NCBI GenBank assembly: GCA_021464245.1
Contig: JADCRB010000118.1
Coordinates: 498,056 to 562,055 of the forward strand
Source of the DNA: Carallia brachiata
Taxonomy: Eukaryota > Streptophyta > Magnoliopsida > Malpighiales > Rhizophoraceae
DNA: 64,000 nt
Direction: 5' to 3'
Shown piece by piece: positions 57,722-64,000 of the stretch. A model generated the notes under the pieces. That model saw nothing but the letters and a program-made list of their open reading frames with translations. It had not been told where the DNA came from and made no database searches. Both the position numbers and the translations under genes were made by a program. How positions within the stretch are numbered: position 1 is the first letter of the stretch; every line of letters begins with the position of its first letter.

Positions 57722-58925
57722 TGTTTGACAAGTTCATTAGAAATGTCTAGGTCATGTATTATAATTGTCATGCCTTGGAGTGATTTTCATCACGCCTTGT
57801 CAACTACACCTTATAAAAGATTTAAATTCACTTTTAGAAACTACATTTTAAACCTGCCACTAAAATTATGTTGCAAAGGAGATTTAGCTTTTTAATGAAG
57901 AACTTTGCTTTCATTAAAGGCCTTCTTTTTTGATAAATCACATCGATTTTATTAAGGAAATAAAAGAATAGGAAACAAGGACTGTCGTCAGGAAATGAGA
58001 GAGTACTTGTTTTGGTAAATTAACCGAAACAAAATTGGAAATCCTGTTATTGTGCATAAAGTACCAACTAGTGCTAATATATAAGAAGAGCTTTACTACG
58101 TAGGTTATTTTAGGTATAAACATAGTAATTAAGCAGTTTATCTATCGACATCTAATAAATTATCTATTCTTTTTTTAAAATTTCAATCATCTAAAGGTTC
58201 ATTTCACTTTATTACCATCTTTTTCACATAAAAATTCAGAAGCTTGATTAAGAACAGCTCTCAATCTCTGGGGCCTTTTCTCTTCTGATACGTCTTTCCA
58301 ACTTTTCTAAAATAAGTGAAAACACTTCTTAAAACATTTATGGGGACATCCAAATTATCGCAACGCAAAAATGACAGACACAAGCGGAGAAAAGATCAAA
58401 ATTTTCTCTTTTGTTTTTTTTTTTTTACAACGTGTTTCTCAAATTCTCTCTTTACATTATCTATGTATTATTATTTAGTTTATATAGGACACAAATATGA
58501 CAAGTCCCTTATTCCCATTTAACTCATGGCTCAAAATATGACAAAATTTGACGGACCAAAAGCAAAATTATCTTAATTTTATTTGCGGCGTTTATATCTA
58601 CAAATCTTTCGGATGATATATTGTTACATAACATCAAGCTGGATGACAACGCATGGATCATTCATTAAGATAATTTTCCATGTCTTTGGACGTGGATGGG
58701 CTTGCGTTATTATTCATTGGGAGTTGTCATTTGACTCACTTTTTTTTTTTTTTGTAATTATAACTTATTATGATTTTATATTACGCAATAAGTGAAGTCT
58801 ATTTAAAATAAGAAAATGAAAATATGGATTTAGGTGATATAAGATTATAAATGAGTTATAATAAAAAAATAATAAAAATAGCAAGTGTCTTTATTAATTA
58901 GCCGAACACACTAGTTTATAAGTTA
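57722..58925. repeat. tandem duplication, unit A
   Basis: Co-linear with 59086-60720. Long shared words include attatgttgcaaaggagatttagcttttta (about 57866), gacaacgcatggatcattcatt (58647) and ggacatccaaatta (58344). No coding frame is conserved, so it is an intergenic duplication. This unit lacks the two MITEs found in unit B. Confidence 0.85.
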
Positions 58926-59150
58926 ATTCCATTCACTAGTTTGTGTAGCTGGGTTTTTTAAGAAGATGTATAATAACTTTAAGGTTTGTTTTGTCCGAGA
59001 TGTTAAGTTGTGCAAATGGACTTGGATAACTACGTTAAATGTCCAAATGCAATGAATATAACTAGGTTGGGTGTGTCCAAATGCCACTTTCACTAGAAAT
59101 GTCTACCACGTGTATTATAATTGTCATGCCTTAAAATGATTTTTATCTTA

Positions 59151-59305
59151 GAGTTCATTTGTTTTATGTAAATTTTTTTCTTAAAAAATATTTTGTTCAT
59201 TTTTCAGTGTTTGATACAACAGAAAATAATTTATTTTATCTATAAAAATTTTACTCAAAAAATATTTTACACAAATAAATTATTTTTAGCAAATAAACGG
59301 ACCTT
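59151..59305. mobile_element. small hAT-like MITE in unit B
   Basis: 155 bp absent from unit A, where gattttcatcacgccttg is continuous. Ends are GAGTTCATTTGTTTTATG and, reverse-complemented, AAGGTCCGTTTATTTGC. Candidate 8-bp TSD ttatctta (59143-59150) versus taatctta (59306-59313). Confidence 0.65.
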
Positions 59306-59983
59306 TAATCTTATGCACGTTTGTCATGCCTTGTCAACTACACCTTATAAAAAATTCAAATTCACTTGAAGAAACTACGTACATTTTAAACCCGTTGCTA
59401 AAATTATGTTGCAAAGGAGATTTAGCTTTTTAACGAAGAACTTTGCTTTTCATTAAAGGCCCTCTTTTTCGATAAATTTTATCGATTTTATGAAGGAAAT
59501 AAAAGAACAGGAAAGAAGGACTGTCGCCAGATTGTTTTCCGCGTAGTACTTGTTTTGCTAAATTAACCGCAGAAAAATTGGAAATCCTGTTAATATGCAT
59601 AAAATACAACTAGTGCTAAAATTTAAGAAGAGTTTCACTATACAACAAAACTTTAGGTAGTGGCCTAGTACATCTAATAACAATTAATATATTATTCATT
59701 TTTTTGTTTTTAAATTTTAATTATTTAATAACGTATATTTTATCACTATTTTATTGATATATAAATATTCTTATATAGTATTTCTCGTATAAGAATTCAG
59801 AAGCTTTGTTAAGAAGAACTCTCAATCTCCAGGGCCTTTTCTCTTGTGGTATTTCTTTCAAACTTTTTCGAAAACAAGTGAAAACACATCTTAAAAAATT
59901 TCTTTTTTTTTAATCAATTCTTAAAAATTTTATGGGGACATCCAAATTAGCACAACGCACAAATGACAGACACAAATGGAGAA

Positions 59984-60163
59984 GAGGTTGATTATATAGA
60001 CACACATTGTTAGGTATGTTAGGTATGCAGAAGACACGCAGTTAATTCAACAGTTTATCTGTTTTTAATTTTTCCAAATTCAATACATTTTTCACGATTA
60101 AATGCTCTATATCACTGCGTGCTTGCCGTGTTCCTACTCATGCGTGTCCACTTAGATTTCCTG
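59984..60163. mobile_element. 180-bp MITE with 9-bp TSD in unit B
   Basis: Flanked by the perfect 9-bp TSD aatggagaa (59975-59983 and 60164-60172). Unit A has a single gcggagaaaagatc at this place. The ends GAGGTTGATTATATAGACAC and, reverse-complemented, CAGGAAATCTAAGTGGACAC form an imperfect TIR. The 9-bp TSD points to a Mutator-type element. Confidence 0.75.
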
Positions 60164-60720
60164 AATGGAGAAACGATCAAAATTTTCTCTTTTTTTTTTT
60201 TTTTTGACAACGTGTTTCCCAATTTCTCCCTTCACATTATCTACATATTGTTATGTAGTTTATATAGGATACAAATGTGATAAGTCCCTTATCCACATTT
60301 AGACTATGATCCAAATGGAAAAAAAAGACAAACTTTGATGGACCAGAAACAAAATTATCTTAATTTTATTTGTGGTGTTTATATCTACAAATCTTTCGGA
60401 CGATATATTGTTACATAACATCAAGCTGGATGACAACGCATGGATCATTCATTGCGAACATTTTCCATGTCTTTCGACCGATCGGCTTACGATTATTAGT
60501 GAAGGAAAGTTCTAATTTAACTTATGTTTTTTTTTTTAAAGTATAATCTATTTATTATTTTATATTATACAATGAATGAAGTCTATATAAAATAAAAAAA
60601 ATAAATTTATTTATAATAAAATTATGAATAAATTATATTTTAAAAGATAAATAAAAATATCAAGTACAATTATTGATTAGCCTAACACACTAGTAGTTGA
60701 TTTGTCAATTCACCATTTTG

Positions 60721-60999
60721 TGTGGTCAATTCCATGGCTGTGTCCAAATGCCACGTTTACTATCTCTTTGGTACCACCAGTGGTCCAGTACTGAAAGATT
60801 CTCTGGAAATTTTGGCTCGAGTTAATTAACTTCAAAGGCCTCTTTCACGTGTGAAATTCATAACCTAATGCCGTTTCACTTGAGTTATCTATCCCATATC
60901 CAAACATCCCTTATCGTCAAGTTACATAACAGTTTTGGAGAAACGCTCAAAAAAAAAAAAAATATATATATATATATATATAGGAAAATATGATAGATA
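60721..60999. other. intergenic DNA with microsatellite
   Basis: Contains an A run and TA microsatellite at about 60949-60982. No gene seen. Confidence 0.4.
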
Positions 61000-61330
61000 T
61001 TTCATTTATCTAACAATAAGATATCTCTATCAATCAAGGAAGAAACAGACTGGATACAAAATTTATCCCATAGCGCCTCCCCTGGATATGACAATGCAAA
61101 TTTAGCTAACTCATGAGCAACTTCATTAACTTGCCGGGCACATATGTAACTTGAAAAAAGTCAAAACTGGCCGAAAGAACTTTAACATCCTCCGCAAGAC
61201 GCCCTGCATAGGAAGACACCTGTGCATCTGACATTAAGACTTGAACCGCAGTAAGATAGTCCAAATCAACTTGAACAGCAAGCATGGACTGCAGTATAGC
61301 TCGGTTCAGGGCTTGTTTCTTGAGGGTTAT
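61000..61330 (-). pseudogene. plant RNase H-like (RVT_3) domain fragment
   Basis: The minus strand reads VQVDLDYLTAVQVLMSD, then LAEDVKVLSASFDFFQVTYV. After a frame change it reads VNEVAHELAKFALSYPGEAL and ends near 61010. This is the layout of the RVT_3 domain found at the end of plant non-LTR retrotransposon proteins and in related stand-alone genes. It has no intact start and at least one frame break. Confidence 0.65.
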
Positions 61331-61989
61331 GCATTGGTAATGGTTGTGATTTTAGAATAAAAAAGAAAAAAGGTTTTTAATCATGCTGAGGAATGTTAAT
61401 CAAATTCTACTTAGTACCCTCTTAATATATTGTCATAAGGAGGGAACCTCATTATTATGAAGAAGTCGTTGATAATGAGTGCAAGAACCAGTGAATTGAT
61501 GTCATAAACGATGAAATGAAATTCTTACATAACAATTCTATTTAAAAGAAATTTAAAACAACAATGGTTAACAAGTTAAAGCAAAAGGTGAATTCTTTGC
61601 ATTCAAGATACGAATCTAGATTAGTTGTCGAGGAGTTTAGCGAAAAAAAAAAAAAAAAACGAACAAAGGAGTGTTTTTGAAAACATTGCTCAAGTTTGCG
61701 AGCTCTAAGCGTCCTCTCTGCGCAGGTTTTCAAGCTGCCTATCTGAACTACCTTCGGGGTTTTCTTCTGTGCTATTTATGTACCCAAGCTTTTGAGCTAA
61801 ATATTCGGGAGCAGAATTCAGAGTGTAAGAGCAAAGAAATATCTTATGCATCTTTTGACACCACTTCTTATCTAAAATCTTAAATAATTAGGTCATAGAT
61901 TTGCATCTTTATATGTTACTTTGCTACTCCCTTTCTTTTCCGTGTGAAATTTTTGGCATTCTTCCTTTTTAACTCTAACTCATCACTTG
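61331..61989. other. intergenic DNA, no gene recognised
   Basis: Short frames without motifs and a poly-A run near 61646. Nothing could be supported. Confidence 0.4.
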
Positions 61990-63210
61990 ATCTCCAACAA
62001 AAATCTTATCCATAGCAAACATGCCTTCTATCATAGTTATGCAAAAGTTAGTTGTAAGCTAGGACTTGAAGATTGAGCAAAAGGATGTTAAAATGACTTT
62101 TCTTCAAGGTGATTAAAACAAGTAATGTGCATGTATGTGTTGACGTATGGTGATCTGAATCCGGTTCAGTTTGACCCAAAAAGTTTACCGTGCAACCTAA
62201 TATGAATCTCCGATAGGGATCTCTGGTAGAAGTAGAGGGACCGGGCTGAAGGCCAGAGATACTTGGCATTGAGATTCTGAGAGACAGGAAGACATCAAAG
62301 TTGTACCTGAATCAAAAAGGGTACATTGAGAAAGTTCTTCACATGTTCAATATGCAGAATACCAAACTTATTAACATTTCATTAGCTGCACATTTTAGAC
62401 TTTCATTTGCTTTATCTCCTTAGTCAGACGTTGAGATTGATTATATGTCGTGGGTTGCATATTCCATTGTAGTTAGATGTCTCATGTATACAATAGTTTG
62501 TACACGTCTACATTTATTATATGTTGTTAGTGTTGTCAGTAGGTACATGGCCAATTTTGGTAAAAAGTATTGGGGAGCAGTATTTCAATGAATTTTCAAA
62601 TACTTGCGTGGTTCTACTGATGTTTGTTTGTAGTTTCAGAGATCTAGATATGAGATCCTTGGATTTGTTGACTATGATTATGCTGAAGATCTTGATAAAA
62701 GAAGATCACTTACAGGATATGTTTTCACTATTGGTGATTGTGCTGTTAGTTGGAAAACTACATTGTAGGTTACAGTTGCATTGTCTACTATTGAGTTAGA
62801 ATACATAGCTATTACTGAGGTTTTTAAGGAAGTGGGTTGAGAGGACTATTTCCTTAGTTCAATAGAGATTTGCATATTACCACCGTTTATTGTGATAGTC
62901 AAAGTGTTATATTTCTCACTAACAATAAGATGTTTCATGAAAGGGCAAAGCACGTTGATGTGTGGTATTATTTTGTATATGAGTGGTGATATTGTGGTGA
63001 GTAAAATTAGTTCTCATGATAATGATATGATGAATAAGTTATTACCGTGTGTCAAATTTGAATACTGTTTGGACTTGATTGGTACTTATCATTGGTACTT
63101 CTCATTGATTGGTACTTCTCATGATAATGGTTTCTGGTGGAAGAGATGCAGAGATTTTGTCGGAGATTAGAGTTTTATTGTTTGGTTTACATTCATGTCA
63201 AGGTGGAGAT
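61990..63210 (+). mobile_element. decayed Ty1/copia fragment (RT to RNase H)
   Basis: Plus-strand pieces in order: reverse transcriptase near 62065-62105 (EQKDVKMTFLQGD) and 62280-62520 (LYLNQKGYIEKVLHMFNMQN). RNase H follows from about 62535 to 63090 ([50 protein letters not shown]). Stops and frame changes are many. The purine tract aaggtggagat precedes the LTR start at 63211. The N-terminal half of the element is outside or lost. Confidence 0.85.
62138..62275 (+). repeat. LTR-start fragment inside the copia RT region
   Basis: TGTTGACGTATGGTGATCTGAATCC and the following 130 bp match the LTR start at 63211 (TGTTGAAGTATGG..., gcaacctaatatg, ggggatttgtgg). It sits in the middle of reverse-transcriptase sequence, in the same orientation. 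A recombination scar or a nested insertion could explain it. Confidence 0.65.
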
Positions 63211-63350
63211 TGTTGAAGTATGGTAACCCGAATCTTGTTCAGCTTGATCAGAAAAACTCGTGATGCAACCTAATATGGATTTCCAATGGGGATTTGTGGT
63301 GGAAGCGAAGAGATTGGGTTGAAAGCCCGAGACCATAGAAGAATGTATGG
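63211..63350 (+). repeat. start of the 3' LTR of the copia fragment
   Basis: TGTTGAAGTATGG directly follows the purine tract. The right limit is unclear; a similar sequence (gtgtgttcttgttttt) near 43757 suggests it may extend to about 63410. Confidence 0.55.
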
Positions 63351-63656
63351 ATTGTGTGTTCTTGTTTTCTTTTTTTGTTGTCTATGCATTTATTTTTGCA
63401 GTAGTATGAAACAATTACAAGTCTTTGAGATAAAGGAAAAGAGAACTATGTTTTAGATAGAAGAAGGTATTGTGTGGCTTAAACAAGTACTGAAACAATT
63501 ACGAAGCTGGAGCCTATTGTGGAAGCGTAAAGTAACAAGAAGACTACTTCTAACTTTGGCGTTTTTGTGCAATTTATCAATAAAAATAGGAGCTATGCAA
63601 GTCCCTTGCAATGAAAGATTTGCGGCCAGCAGAAAAGATTCTTATTCAGTCATTTA

Positions 63657-63918
63657 AGCCTGTTTGGTTTGTAAGAAATAGGAAGGAAAGAGAAATATTG
63701 GAAAGAAAATTATTATTCATCTTGTTTCTTATCATTTTGTTTTTTCATATATTTCTTATCTAACTAAATAATCTTTTTTCCTCATAATTTTCTCTCTTTT
63801 TTTTTGTCATCATTTTTTTTGTCATCTATTTCTCATCTATCAAAACTACTTTTTTTCTCACAACTTTCTTTTTACATAACTTTGTTTCTCATCAATTTCT
63901 CATAATCCAAACACACTA
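63657..63918. mobile_element. Tourist-like MITE, family M3, copy 2
   Basis: 262 bp starting AGCCTGTTTGGTTTGTAAG and ending ATAATCCAAACACACTA, with TSD tta on both sides (63654-63656 and 63919-63921). The interior is rich in TTTCTCATC words. The end sequence TAGTGTGTTTGG is shared with 37610-37860. Confidence 0.6.
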
Positions 63919-64000
63919 TTATGATTTGATGAATAAGAAAATATGTTTGCCCCATGAGCAATATATTGAAAAGTGCTTCAAAAATTTAATATCAGGCGAT

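Larger units (their letters stand above)
59086..60720. repeat. tandem duplication, unit B, with two MITE insertions
   Basis: Directly follows unit A. After subtracting the insertions at 59151-59305 and 59984-60163, its length is close to that of unit A. Base differences are frequent, so the duplication is not recent. Confidence 0.85.

Overview
This is nuclear DNA from a flowering plant, most likely a eudicot. It is AT-rich, gene-poor and full of transposons. The evidence is spliced genes with GT..AG introns, a jacalin-related lectin cluster, a plant DUF868 gene, Ty1/copia LTR retrotransposons and many small non-autonomous DNA transposons. I could not fix the species. No bacterial or viral replicon, rRNA, tRNA or CRISPR array was seen.

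Layout. 1-15 kb: the 3' tip of an unrecognised gene, then intergenic DNA with a dispersed repeat and three members of one hAT-type MITE family, each with an 8-bp target-site duplication (TSD). 15.1-16.0 kb: a DUF868 gene whose reading frame is broken three times, at or beside short base runs. 18.4-21.5 kb: two more members of the same MITE family. 22.6-23.4 kb: an intact two-exon stress-response A/B barrel (Dabb) gene on the minus strand. 24.2-24.7 kb: a long-armed palindromic MITE with a 9-bp TSD. 29.7-36.9 kb: a complete but non-autonomous Ty1/copia-type retrotransposon on the minus strand. 39.3-56.8 kb: three jacalin-related lectin loci on the minus strand, one intact two-domain gene and two pseudogenes broken by transposons, with a decayed copia element between the pseudogenes. 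57.7-60.7 kb: an intergenic tandem duplication in which the second copy has gained two small MITEs. 61-63.4 kb: remnants of an RNase H domain and of another copia element.

The most remarkable object is inside the 29.7-36.9 kb retrotransposon. It has near-identical 1.46-kb LTRs, a 5-bp TSD, a tRNA-iMet primer site, a polypurine tract, a gag gene and a protease remnant, but no integrase or reverse transcriptase. The space between the pol remnant and the 3' LTR carries, antisense to the element, an intact two-exon gene (31948-32534). It encodes a 171-residue protein with a WUSCHEL-type homeodomain, a WUS box (TLSLFPVH) and a C-terminal EAR-like LELRL motif. In front of it lies an array of six ~21-bp repeats. 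The element's own gag and protease are broken while the captured developmental-regulator gene is open from end to end. This looks like a mobile element carrying a WOX transcription-factor gene as antisense cargo.

The lectin locus shows the other theme: local duplication followed by transposon damage. A 629-bp hAT MITE splits an exon of one copy, and a 2.07-kb insertion bearing an F-box-like gene fragment separates the same copy from its promoter. The downstream copy at 55.3-56.7 kb is intact with clean exon phases, but both its domains lack the usual GxxxD sugar-binding motif.
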